The position numbers and the translations under genes were made by a program. Under the pieces are notes generated by a model. That model had not been told where the DNA came from. It saw only the letters and a list, made by a program, of their open reading frames with translations, and did not search any database. Below are positions 12,413 to 23,121 of a DNA stretch of 64,000 nt, in pieces. Each line of letters opens with the position of its first letter. Position 1 is the stretch's first letter. The DNA is from Daphnia carinata (taxonomy: Eukaryota; Arthropoda; Branchiopoda; Diplostraca; Daphniidae). The DNA is taken from positions 9,174,971 to 9,238,970 of the forward strand of contig NC_081333.1 of assembly GCF_022539665.2 (NCBI RefSeq), in the 5' to 3' direction.

Positions 12413-14026
12413 TTAAATGATTCCGATCTTGTTGGCAACATCCAAGGCATCGTAGTCGGGCGCCAATCGTACGTAGGCTTTCTTCTGACCATCGGGGCGG
12501 TTAAGTGTGTTGACTTTAGCCACATCGATGTCGTACAATTTCTTGACAGATGAGCGGATCTGATGTTTGTTGCAGCGGGGATGGACGATAAAGACCAGTG
12601 TGTTGTTGTCTTCGATCTTCTTCATGGCCGACTCAGTGGTAAGTGGGTGCTTGATGATATTGTAGGCATCCATCCTAAACGGAGATATGTCAATTAGCTT
12701 CACGTTTTATACACACCCATTTCTACAAATGATTTGAAAGGTCAGTTAGTGTTTAATGGTTTGTCAATCATGATTTTCTGAGAGATTCCCACACAAAAGT
12801 TCATCATAAAACAAGTCACAGTAACATATAAACTACGTACTTGCTCCTCTTGGGCGCCGATTGCCTAGGGTATTTCGGGTTGCGGGGAGGTCGGAAAGTC
12901 TTGGGACGCCTGAATTGCACTGAAGTGCGGATCTTCCTTGTTCGGGTTCCATGCAGGCCCTTGATAACCTGTGCGAAGAAAGAATCATTAAAAATAACTG
13001 CAGCATGATGTATCAAAAGCAGATTCATAATCTGTCAGTTCGTGCAATTGTTGTCTTTTCACCTTCAATCAGAGAGATTCCCACACAAATATTCATCACA
13101 AAAATAATAGCTAACATACTAGTAAAGGCACCCTCACCTTTCTCTGAGTGGACAAAGCTTTTGTGGCAGCAGTCTTGGCCTTAACAACTTTTCCACCAAC
13201 AACACCCTTCTTCAAACCAGCCTTAGCAGCTCCTTTAGGGGCACCCTTTGCTGTCGTCTTAGCAGCAGCCTTTGATCCTGTTTTGGCTGGTGCCTTTGCT
13301 GCTGTTTTGGCAGCAGGTTTCTGGTTACCCTTTGCAGCTCCTTTGCCAGCAGCAGCTGGGACTTTAGCTTTAGCTCCAGCCTTTCCAGCAGCTCCTTTCG
13401 CAGCAGCTCCCTTGGCAGCGGGCTTAGCAGCAGCAGGCTTGGCAGCACCAGCTTTGGTTGCAATCTTCGGCGCAGCTGCAGGAGTTTTGGAACTACCTCC
13501 TTTAGGAGCAGCAGCTGGGGCTTTCGCTCCTGCTTTGGGGGCAGCAGCAGCCTTAGGTGCAGCAGCGGCAGCCTTAGGGGCAGCAGCAGCAGCCTTTGGG
13601 GCAGCCGCAGTCTTTGCGGCTTTGGGTGCAGGTCCAGCAGCTGCTGCTGGTTTGTCTGCTGGCTTCTTCTTGGGCTCAGCCTTAGCTCCACCTGCAGCAG
13701 CAGCAGCAGGGGCAGCCTTCTTCTCTTCCTTTGCTGAATTAGAATCAAGCGGTTAAATTACTTGCTAGTATGCGCTTGAACGATTATTTTAATTGCAATG
13801 AATGGTTATCGTTGAAGCACAATTGACAATACACGTGGTTTGACGGGACCAAGTCCTTATTGATTGGTATGATATCTAAATTTCATCACACTATTGAAAA
13901 TGTCAATCAATGAAAACCACCAATTGCACTGCTATGACATGAAAGTAATTAGTTACTGAAATTAACATGTTACGTCAAGTAATATACGAAATTATTCTCA
14001 CCGGGTGGCTTAGGTTTGGGCGCCAT
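12413..14026 (-). CDS. RpL23A: 60S ribosomal protein L23A (uL23) with long Ala/Lys/Pro N-terminus
   Basis: RpL23A is the uL23 protein at the exit of the large-subunit peptide tunnel. Four exons on the minus strand join in phase: 14026-14002, 13733-13138, 12968-12841 and 12674-12413, giving 336 aa. The start is the ATG at 14026 (MAPKPKPP). Residues 9 to about 207 are a histone H1-like extension of Ala, Lys and Pro with repeated PKAAAAA units. Residues 208-250 form the conserved L23 N-terminal region ([16 protein letters not shown]), and 251-336 form the L23 domain ([20 protein letters not shown], ending DVANKIGII). The protein is far longer than human L23A (156 aa) and longer than the insect form. 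Introns 2 and 3 each hold a snoRNA candidate. Confidence 0.98.
12737..12812 (-). ncRNA. Candidate box C/D snoRNA, copy A, in RpL23A intron 3
   Basis: Read on the host-gene strand, a perfect box C (ATGATGA, 12807-12801) and a box D (CTGA, 12745-12742) are 66 bases apart, end to end. Between them lie a D'-like CAGA directly after the guide GTGGGAATCTC and a C'-like TGATTGA. The guide is complementary to GAGAUUCCCAC, a conserved segment of eukaryotic 28S rRNA (recalled from family knowledge). The same guide, boxes and spacing recur in the neighbouring intron. RPL23A also hosts box C/D snoRNAs in vertebrates. The terminal stem is weak, and I cannot match the RNA to a named snoRNA. Confidence 0.65.
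13030..13104 (-). ncRNA. Candidate box C/D snoRNA, copy B, in RpL23A intron 2
   Basis: Box C is GTGATGA (13099-13093) and box D is CTGA (13038-13035), a span of 65 bases. A perfect D' box CTGA (13072-13069) sits just after the guide GTGGGAATCTCT. By the D+5 rule this guide would place a 2'-O-methyl group on the second A of GAGAUUCCCAC in 28S rRNA. The 5' half is nearly identical to copy A, while the second guide before box D differs. This pattern suggests duplication followed by divergence of the D guide. Confidence 0.68.
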
Positions 14027-14048
14027 GATGTATCCGTATGCAAGGACT

Positions 14049-14060
14049 GAGAGGAAAAAG
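14049..14060 (-). promoter_or_regulatory. Pyrimidine tract in RpL23A 5' leader (5'TOP or 5'UTR splice acceptor)
   Basis: On the gene strand this is a 12-base pyrimidine tract (CTTTTTCCTCTC) 23 bases upstream of the start codon, followed by AG. It could be the 5' terminal oligopyrimidine start of a ribosomal-protein mRNA or the acceptor of a 5'-UTR intron. The sequence does not decide between the two. Confidence 0.35.
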
Positions 14061-14169
14061 AATTGAAGACTTGTACTACAATATGAAGAGGAGGAGTGGA
14101 AAAATGGGAAAAGAAAATGGCTGCCCTCGCAAGGGCACAAACTTTTTCTACTGAATCCCTAAACACACT

Positions 14170-15100
14170 TTTATATTAATTTAGGTTTGAAAAATCACAA
14201 AGAAAAATACGTTAGATTAAGCTGTATTAAATTATTTAATGAACTAATTTTTCCGTTCATTTTAAATTTTTCGTCAAATTTATTAAACAAAACGCGCCTT
14301 TTACGCCAAATACCAAAATAATTGATCAACGCATTCAATAAGTAATGAATGGCACGAATTGTAATGATGATCACAAGATCTATTTAGTCACAAAGCTACT
14401 GTGGGCAAGATTAGCAAATTCTACTTTGATTTCAACAAAAGATTTCGTGCGAATGTGGCAAAACTACGTCAATGTGTCCAAGGGCTAAATTCTTGGCGCG
14501 AATTTACTAAGAGACTATATTTTTGTACCATGCCATTTCTAAGGTAGTTATTCTGGTTCACATTCAAATGAATTTTTCATTGGTTTAACATTTTTACCCT
14601 TCACATCCCTAATTCCCCATTTCCAGCTTTTGCATTCCACGATTGTTCCTACAAATTTTTCTCTGCCAAAAAACGCAATATTTTTGAGGATTTTGAACAT
14701 CTCTAACTGAAAACTGATTTTGTATTATCAGTATTCTAGGAATACCCAGCAATTATGAGGTTATTTTGTTGTGTGATAACTAAATTGAATTGTATTATTT
14801 TTCGATATATTGGGTTCCGATATGTTGGGTCGCATGCTGTCTGTATTTATCAAAACAAAACCACCCAACGGCGAAAGTTGGAACTGTGCTAATTTCAGTC
14901 ATATGTCGGAGACGACTGCGATTTTTTTTGTCTTCCTTTTTTCAAGTTTTGAATCTTTTGGTTGCAGTTTTGTCTGTAGTCTTTTAACGTCTTTCTAACT
15001 ATCTTGACTCTTCCTCTATGTTCTGTATCGAAATATTTGAACTCGTGTGATAGCCATTTTAAGTATTGACAGTTCGCTAACGAACAATTAACGCACAAAA
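14170..15100. other. Intergenic spacer between divergent RpL23A and the membrane-protein gene
   Basis: AT-rich DNA with no supported exon, lying between two genes that point away from each other. It should hold both promoters. The open frames at 14790-15098 have no splice context or family resemblance. Confidence 0.5.
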
Positions 15101-16160
15101 ATGGCCAATCAGAAAATTATCAATTGTATTTCTAATAAAACATTTCATATTCTAAACTGTGCCTTCCTAATTGTAGTGCTCATCTTCCAATCTCTTGTTC
15201 TCAATACCTACATAATCTCCTACACGTGGAATTGGGATCTTGCCAGTTACTTTTGGTTTCTTGGCGATCTTTTCTTGGCTGGTCTGTTTGTTGCCATGTC
15301 CATTAAGGCATATTCTTACCTGTCTGAACAAAAACTGCTGAAGAAAAATGAAGAACAACACAGTCTAACTCCAGTAATTATTATTTTGATTTCACAAGCT
15401 TTTTATATTTTATTTGCTTTGCTGTTATTAGGTTCGAAGTCCAGTAGGAAAAAGCATTCTTGGAGTTCTCCCTCTTTGCTATCTGGCATGGATTTGCTAT
15501 GCCATTTGCCTAGTCACCAAAGTAGCCTTCATATTCAAGTCTGAAATAATCAACACATTGAAATCTCAAGATGTCTTTGGTCCTCAATTGTTGAAGTTTA
15601 CAATTTCGTCGTCAACTATTGTATTCATGTTATTGGTTGCCGCCCATCATGATTCAGAAAAAGATTCCCAGCGTGCTCTTGCCATCAAATCCATGTGCAC
15701 TAATACGGCTTTCGAACTGCTAGATTCCGTTGCTTTCCTCAGTATTCTCATCATAAAAGAATCTCATCTCGCTGTTACTTACGACTTCGAAAATTTTGTT
15801 CTTGTTTTTGCATGCATAAATTTCTTCCTGCCAACTATCGCCCTCTATCAATATTCGTTGAGTGATTTTGGGCAATTAGAGAAACCACTTGATTTGAACG
15901 GTGTCTACCACCTCAGTCACATGTCTTTGGTTAACATCCCTTACTTAGCCGTTCGTATCTATTTGTGGTCGGGTTATGGATCTGATATTTCCCTTTTCGT
16001 CATGAAAAATATTTTTGGTATATTGTGGCATATCAAAGACATTATCCCTGATTTCGTTCTGTTACATAAACAGTGCCAAGCTATGCGCGGCGGTGTCGTT
16101 CCCCATCGTAAAGTTGTCGTCGAATGCAAAGACGATGTTGTTGAACTCGAACAAATGTAA
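15101..16160 (+). CDS. Multi-pass membrane protein, TMEM121/CECR6-like
   Basis: Two exons, 15101-15373 and 15432-16160, join in phase across a 58-base intron to give 333 aa. About seven hydrophobic segments can be read: residues 15-37, 45-70, about 98-122, 140-158, and three more including FVLVFACINFFLPTIALYQ and a segment around VNIPYLAVRIYLW. The C-terminal tail is hydrophilic and ends ELEQM. The arrangement of ELLDSVAFL, ACINFFLPTIAL and the VNIPYLAVRIYLW block resembles the TMEM121/CECR6 family (Drosophila hole), a poorly characterised membrane family. That match is from memory. A generic orphan membrane protein is the alternative. Confidence 0.7.
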
Positions 16161-16629
16161 ATGACTGACACACTTATATCATATAACCTAATACTCTTAA
16201 CCTTGGCCATCAACAGTGACAATATACATCTCAATCCAACATTGTACATTTTTTTTATTTCTTCGAAATATATTTTTTTCGTTTAGCAACGCACGAGTAA
16301 CTAGTGGCGCTAGCGTATTTTATCGCTTTTTTTCTTATTTTAGTCGGTCAATCGGTCCACGCTATCATTTTGATAAATTTGCTTTTTACAGCCCTAAGTG
16401 AAGTGACATTTGGAGAAAAACAGTAGTGTATATGATGGTTAGAGACTAGCCGGAAAAAGTATAATTCATAGAAACGCTTGGGGCAAGTAAATGTCATCCT
16501 AATCATCGTAAGTTTTTGAATGAAGGACACTAGGTACAATCTGGCACTCTCCAACGAAGTCTCTTGTCGGCTACATCTGCAGCGTGGCCTTTCCAAGAAC
16601 AAATACCGTCATTCAAACCTGATAACACC

Positions 16630-17201
16630 ATGAAATTTAGTAAGTAACGAGAATCAGAGTTTTTTAACATTCTGTTTACATTATCTATGCCTATCGAATT
16701 TTAATTATTTTTCGTTTGGTTCGTTCACACGTGTTTCTGTCAGACAATGTATCGGCCATATTTCTAATGATAATGATGGTGGTGACAAATTTCTCCATTA
16801 TTCGAGGTCAAATGGGTTACAATAGTAACTACCAGTATGACGCACAGGCAGCATACAACTGTCAAAATAATTTTTACGGGTCGGCTCACAATTGTGGATA
16901 TGGAACACGAAATCAAAATTGGTTTGGATCATATTATTTAGGCAAAGCGAATCCATATGGGTTTGTTAGCACAATGCCATACGGTATGTAAATATTTGTG
17001 TTTCACGTTGTTTTGAACGTGAGGAAGAATTGAGATCGTGTTGTGCAATTTATAGGTTATGGTTCAGGGGCCCAACCTTTCTTCTCAGATCCCTATTCGG
17101 GTGGATGGCCTGGCACCAGTTATGCCCCAGGTGGTTACCTCGGATCAGCCCTACCATACAACAACAATAACTTTTATCCAAATCCGAATGTTCGTTATTA
17201 A
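16630..17201 (+). CDS. Small secreted Tyr/Asn/Gly-rich protein, unrecognised
   Basis: Three exons, 16630-16639, 16744-16983 and 17056-17201, join in phase to give 131 aa. The ten-base first exon supplies MKF and part of the fourth codon. The product starts with a clear signal peptide (MKFNNVSAIFLMIMMVVTNF), with likely cleavage near residue 25. The mature part is rich in Tyr, Asn, Gly and Pro, with only two cysteines (about residues 47 and 57) and repeated YG, PYG and PYS steps. It ends NFYPNPNVRY. Splice signals are consensus (GTAAGT and CTGTCAG for intron 1). I do not recognise a family. The composition recalls structural secreted proteins such as cuticle, mucus or shell-gland products, but this is only a resemblance in composition. 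Confidence 0.75.
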
Positions 17202-17878
17202 TCGAATTTGTAGAACTTGTTACATATCGTAAAATTATTTCTATTTGTTTGGCAATGCACGAAGAACAAGAATTTCATATTCGTTTCCTTCAACTGTTTG
17301 AACATTTTTATTCAAACATACAGCCAATGTTTCAATGCGAATTGTTGGTTTAACAGAGATAGATGCAAAATTCCATACCTTTTAATAACTGCCTAGTTTA
17401 AAAGAAAATGTTTTAAGGCCGAAAATCTCTATGATAATAGTGGAAAAATTTTTCGTGTTTGGTTTCCCTGAGGTTTCTCTAGCATGTCACCCTATTGTCC
17501 ACGAGGTTTGGACTGCTCATCTGATTGGTGGCATTTTGTCCGCTAGAGGCGCAGTTGCCAAACGGGTTTGCTTACGTTTTCAGCCTACATGCTTTCTTGT
17601 TCATTTCAAAAGTTTTTCGAAAGAGCAAGAGATTGTTTTAAATTTGGTGGAGCATTGTACATTTTCATTTGCAATTTTGTAGTTGAAAGAGTGCAAAGTT
17701 AAAGAGAATATAGTGACAAAGTTATTTGGTTCTGGTAGTTACAGAAGGATAGCTTTTGAATTAATATTCACTAAACATCTCTTGACCAACCTGTGCTGAA
17801 ACACTGTATTAAAATTCTAGAATGTTAAGACACTGTTTGAAGGAGATATACATTTTTATTTTTACTTTGGAACAGAAA
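17202..17878. other. Spacer upstream of maelstrom
   Basis: It holds the 3' UTR of the secreted protein gene and the maelstrom promoter. The 83-codon frame at 17431-17682 has no family resemblance and no splice context, so it is not called. A possible 5'-UTR acceptor (GGAACAG) lies just before the maelstrom ATG. Confidence 0.5.
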
Positions 17879-19749
17879 ATGCCTCCAAAAAGGAAACAAC
17901 AAAAAGCCAATGGATTCATGATGTTCATGATTGAAATGAGACCAAAATTGGAATCTGATGGCCACAAATTTCCTAATGGTTTGATGGATGTCCATCCGAT
18001 TTGCACACCATTGTGGAATGTATGACTCTTAGTTAATACAGTTTTAGTTGCACATCACACAAAACCTCTCTTACAGAACCTGACCACCGAAGAAAAAGCA
18101 ATTTATAACCAAAGAGCCAAAGGTGGCCCTATGGTTAAAGAAGAAAAAATGGATTCCCTTGGAGTGCCATTGGCATGGAAGGAAAGGGAAGAACAAAAGA
18201 AAATAATAGAAAAAACTCAAGTTTTCCAGAAAATTGAAGATCTGGTTTCTTACTTTCATAGTCAAGGAAGTAGGTTTTTCAATATAATGTGTCTGACTTT
18301 TTTGTTAACATTTTGTTCTCATTAGCTCTTGAAAACCATTATTTTCATTTGGCTCATTTTAACATTGCTGTTGCCACTGATGAGGGAGAATATCCCCCTT
18401 GTGAACTTGCCATAGTCAAATTTTCATTGCTTGATGGAATAACTAGTACCATTCATGAATTTGTGGATCCAGGTAAAAATGAGGACCCATCTGTTCATTC
18501 ATTATTTCACTTGATTTTAGTTCGTTTTATTTGTTTATCTAAGTTTGGGTTTTGCTCTTTCGAATTAACAGGTCAACTTCGACTGGGCTACGCCTATGAG
18601 GCTGGCCTTCATTCGGAAAAAACGCACAAAATTCCTGCTAATGGATTCAAACTATTCAATAAAAATTATGTTACCATCACCAACAACATAAAAAAAATTC
18701 TTCGGCAGTCGGTTAGTTTTAAAAGCCAAATTTTTATCATGCTTCCTCTAAATCAGTTCTAAATTTTTAGGATGGTGGATTTGCCCCTCTATTTTTTGTT
18801 GATGAAGATATGACCAAAGCAGCCTATATTCTTGATTGGTTGATTGAAAAAAGCTGCCAGTTGGATCGTTCATATGATAGTTGCAACCCTTTTAAAATTT
18901 ACAGCCTTAACAAGCTATTTTACGAATTACGTCGCTACGCCGATTTAAAAGACCCACGATTAAAATTTACCAGCACAACTCAAGTAGCGGAATATTTTGG
19001 CAATGGGATATTCCAATTCAGCCCTAACATGGCTTGTCAGGTAGTTATTTAGTATGATACATAGAGAAAATTTCAAGCAAAAAGTTTCCTTACAAAGCAA
19101 AATTTTTTACACAGTGGCACGAAGATGAGGATAATGTCACCTTTTGTTCACTGACGCGAGTTCGAAACTATGCGTATACAATTTCTGATATGTGCTGCGA
19201 GCACTACGGTTTGACTTTGCTTCCCAATCGTCACATTCCAGCAAGTATTGCTGACGAATATCGATATGAGATTATGCCTAAAACTGAGAAAGTTAACCAC
19301 CCACAGGTAAAAACAAACAAATTACAGACAGCATACATAGTTCAGCATAAACTTTTCGAACTTACGACACCTTTAGACATCAGACACGAAACAGGATGAT
19401 AGAGACAAGCCCACCGATGTTGTGCCACGTATGCCAAAATCGTTTTGTAAGGAAATTTCCACGTTACTCGTTATTTTATGTGTATGACTAGCCAACATTT
19501 AAGATTATTCATTTTTTGTTTGTTTTAGCCAAAGTTGTTATGCAAACCGTCGGGCCGCGTGTAGCTGCCAATTTTAGTTCGAAATCTCAAGACCCCAACG
19601 GTGTCATTCCTGGAGCGGGACGGGGTATTTTGGGATCGATGTATGCTCCAACTTTGGAACCTCAATTTCCAGGTCCCCCACTAGAAAGTGTAACGCCCAC
19701 TCCAGCTGGAAGAGGTCGTGGCCGCGGATTCCTTTTAACAAGTGATTAA
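17879..19749 (+). CDS. mael: Maelstrom, HMG-box piRNA-pathway protein
   Basis: Maelstrom acts in nuage and nucleus in piRNA-guided transposon silencing in the germline. Eight exons join in phase: 17879-18019, 18077-18269, 18326-18472, 18572-18711, 18771-19040, 19115-19306, 19395-19446 and 19529-19749. They give 451 aa, close to the insect protein. Residues 1-75 form the HMG box (MPPKRKQQKANGFMMFMIEM, then LTTEEKAIYNQRAKG). Residues about 110-330 form the RNase H-like maelstrom domain (HFNIAVATDEGEYPPCELAI; ISDMCCEHYGLTLLPNRHIP). The C-terminus carries AGRGRGRGF, an Arg-Gly cluster of the kind methylated for Tudor binding. The gene converges on SRPRA. The start follows the conserved MPPKRK opening, not the longer upstream frame. 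Confidence 0.96.
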
Positions 19750-19905
19750 GGGAGGATGAGTGTGTTAGAATTGTCGACAAATCTCGATTTCTTAGAAGCC
19801 ACAAAGTTATTGCATCAAATTATTTTCGTTTCTTGTTTTCGGTCCGTCTGTTCAATTGATATGATACGGGGAATGTTAATTTGTCTTTCAAAATGTTGAT
19901 TCAGA

Positions 19906-19911
19906 AATAAA
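19906..19911 (+). terminator. Maelstrom poly(A) signal (AATAAA)
   Basis: A canonical hexamer about 157 bases after the maelstrom stop, only 36 bases before the opposite-strand hexamer of SRPRA. Confidence 0.65.
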
Positions 19912-19946
19912 AACCATGACATTTTCTGTTTTTTCCATATTTCCCA

Positions 19947-19952
19947 TTTATT
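19947..19952 (-). terminator. SRPRA poly(A) signal (AATAAA on minus strand)
   Basis: TTTATT on the plus strand, about 47 bases past the SRPRA stop codon. With the maelstrom signal it makes a very tight tail-to-tail junction. Confidence 0.6.
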
Positions 19953-19998
19953 TGAAAAACTATGAGAAGTGTTCCAAATCCTTTACAATATAATTGAT

Positions 19999-22473
19999 TT
20001 ATTTCATTAAAATGCTTACGACCGCCTTGACATTCAGCGTCTTCAAGTCGGCATAAGTTTGGCCGGTGCCAATGAAGACGATGGGTTGCCCGGTTATGTA
20101 AGTCATCGAAATGGCAGCGCCGACCTGATAAAAACAAAATAATTTGATAACGAATGGTTCCACACAAAATAACGAATTACCTTATCGTCGATTGTGTCAA
20201 ATTTAGTTAGAACGATTCCGTCGATAGTATGCGGGTTTTCTGACGCAGAATAATCCGCTAAAGCCTGATTAAATTTGACAAGTTGGTCAACAGCTTCATT
20301 GCCGACTAGAGCTTCTCCGACGAAAAGAACCAAATCCGGCTCATTCACTTTGATCAACTGAAATTTCAATGTTTCGTTGTTTATCAATAAACTGCTAAGA
20401 ATCACAAGTAACAACTTACTTTCGCTAGTGCTCTCATTAGTGGTTCGTTATCTTGCATTCTTCCCGCAGTATCAATCATAACAACGTCGATACCGGCTTC
20501 TTGCGCATGGTTAATAGCCTCTAGGGCAATTCCAGCAGCATCCTTTCCTACATGATATCAAGCAGAGTCAACAATGGAACAAGCTATTTTCATTAAAGAG
20601 AAAAATGTTTAATTACCATATCCTTTTTCATACAGCTGGACCATGGGCAAACCGCCATGTTTTTCGGCAGGATGGAGAGAGTTCAAGTGGCGCATGTGAG
20701 TGCGGAGTTGCTCAACAGCACCAGCGCGAAATGTATCACAAGCGGCTATCAAAACGCGAAAATTGTTTTCAACGAGCCAGAAGCAAATTTTGGCTAGATT
20801 AGTGGATTTTCCGACACCATTGACCCCACAGAAGGACATGACGTATGGACGCTTTTGTCGTTGGGATTCATAGACGTCACGCAAAATATCAACACGACGA
20901 CGTGGAGACAAAATTTGCACTAACGACTCGGTGAGAGAAGCTTTAACAGTGTTTGCTAAGCTCTCAAAAGTTCCAAGCACCTTTTAATATGAATAGACAC
21001 GATCAAGACAGATGACAGATGTACTAATATTCGTCTAATTGACTAACCTTGCCATTAAGCTTTGCAGCCACCGAGTCGCACAATTTACCGGCAATCTCAG
21101 AGGCTACGTTCTTTGCAATTAGATGGTCGCGCATTTTGTCTAAGACAGGGGCCATGTCTTCCTCACTGATTGTTTTTGATCCTACCAAATTCCTGTCCGA
21201 TAATGACTAATAACAACAGCCTCTTTGATCGGTATTTAATGGTAGGCATACTTGAACAGCGAAAATATTCCGGTCTTCTTTTTTTGTTGGCTAACTTGCT
21301 GAGGAACATAATCATTCTTTCCTCGTTCCTCTACATCTTCTTCTTCTTCCGATTCTGATTCAAAATCCATATCCCGAACTTCTCCTTGAAGTGTGCCAAC
21401 GGCCTTTTGAGTAAAAAAGTAAGAAATAAATGAAGTACTGTGCATGTCATAAGCATAACTTCAGACTGCAAAGTGTTACTTTAGGGTCAGGAAGATATAC
21501 AGCTTGTTGTGGTAGTGGGCTCTCGCCGAGGTCTTTGTCTCTTGTATAGTCCAACGTCTCCATGTCTTTTGGAGCTCCTCCCAATGGCCATACTCGACTT
21601 TCTTTCGATTTCTTTGAGGCAGCTTTAGGACTTTTTCTAAATTATAAAGCGCAAGAATCGTTACCGTAATGCGTAGGGTAGGATAAGCAACATGGAAAAT
21701 TACAGCTTTTCAGTTGTTGGTTTGCTTTTGTTTTTTCCAGCTGCCATTTTTTCGGCAAACTCACGTCTTTTTTGCTGAATAAGATCCTCTTCGGACAATT
21801 CAACATTGATAGGTTCTGGAATTTTAACATCAGGTACTTTGACTAGTAAGTTATGAAAACAAGATTATTATTGCTGTTCAAAACCATTAAGATAAAGAAC
21901 CTACTTTCAACTTTTTTTACTTTTTTATTTTCTTTGTCATCTCCCTTTCGTTCAATCATTGAAGCCACAGTTTTCTTGGACTTTTGTGACTCCTCAAATG
22001 ACTTCATTGCTCTGGGAGCTAGTGCCTGTGCCCTTCCCCATTCCTCAGCTGATTTCAGGATGCTGGTAAACATTTCGCTTATTTCAAAGTTCCTTCCAAA
22101 TTGCTGCAGCTGTAGTTCATTCTTGTAAGCATCTCGAAACTCCATATTGATATCATTTAAAAACTTGTCAACATACGACAGCTTTAAAATTTTCTGATAA
22201 GCCACAACATAAACCAATTCAAACTCATTATCAAGTTTGTATTTTAGGGTCACGTTATCATGATCGTAGGACAATTGCCCTGTTCGCTCCTAATTAACAT
22301 GGATAAATTTATATTGACAACATATGGTACGAAGGTGAACAAGATAGGTAAAATACCTGCAGAATAACCGCTTTAATTAACGCATTCACCGAAGACGTGA
22401 ATATCTGGGAAGTTCCTTGAAAGCACCATAACACAATCCCTCCCTTGCTAAAAATCGAAAAAAAATCCAACAT
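19999..22473 (-). CDS. SRPRA: Signal recognition particle receptor subunit alpha
   Basis: SRPRA is the ER-bound SRP GTPase that docks ribosome-nascent chain-SRP complexes. Ten minus-strand exons join in phase: 22473-22357, 22289-21905, 21842-21704, 21636-21480, 21403-21252, 21192-21048, 20980-20617, 20547-20420, 20357-20181 and 20124-19999. They give 629 aa (human about 638). The N-terminal SRX domain ([20 protein letters not shown], about 1-130) binds the beta subunit. A charged linker ([14 protein letters not shown]) follows. The NG GTPase domain has P-loop GVNGVGKST near 417, [17 protein letters not shown] near 511, TKFD near 580 and GTGQ near 607. All catalytic motifs are intact. Confidence 0.98.
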
Positions 22474-22816
22474 TTTCCTTTTTTAAGGCTGGTTCCAAAT
22501 TTTTGAAAAAGCAATTTGTTCTAGTTTCTCCCGTCGTCTTTTGACTACTTTCTACACGTCACAACAATCAACGTTGTCAAATTGGTAATTGGATTAGCTG
22601 TCCGATTAGTTAAATTTGTACCTTTTCATAGAGAAAGGTGTGAAATGTTACGGTCAGAGGGAGGAAACCAGATTTTAATCGTTCTTTATGTCGTTTTACT
22701 TTTGATATGTAAAATAAGAAATGTCTTATATTAATTTTATTTACTAAATGCCTTTCTCCATTTGTTAACAGATGGCAGACATAACAGATATTCAGTAAAA
22801 CTGAAATACTTTAATT

Positions 22817-22822
22817 TTTATT
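22817..22822 (-). terminator. Candidate poly(A) signal for the C1orf53-like gene
   Basis: AATAAA on the minus strand, about 300 bases past the stop at 23122. A second AATAAA on the same strand lies near 22737-22742. Confidence 0.4.
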
Positions 22823-23121
22823 GATTATGTTCACATGCCTAATATTAAAAAAAATGGCTCTTTGGTTTCATATGTTTTCGCGAATTTCCGCTACACCGGA
22901 CGTATGACGTAACAATAAAATGTAATTAAAACATGTGGCACATTGGCACAGGAAATGGATAGCAGACTACTTCAACAACTTTTAATCAATGTTGATAATA
23001 CAACTTCACATGCTTCTTGGCATATGTTCATTCTTGGACATAGTTGTTCTAAATGCAGCTGGGCAGGGCAAAAATATGATACACTATGACCACGGAGAAT
23101 TGTCCGAATTCTGATGTTAAC

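Noticed and set aside
13148-13756. A long Ala-rich plus-strand open frame of 202 codons
   Set aside because: It is the reverse strand of the Ala/Lys/Pro repeats of RpL23A. The minus-strand frame has splice sites, start and family match.
13800-13890. A box C-like GTGATGA in RpL23A intron 1 as a third snoRNA
   Set aside because: No CTGA box D lies at a suitable distance on the host strand, and the shared guide is missing.
15426-15440. A B box-like GGTTCGAAGTCC as a tRNA gene
   Set aside because: It spans the acceptor and first codons of exon 2 of the membrane-protein gene, and no A box lies upstream.
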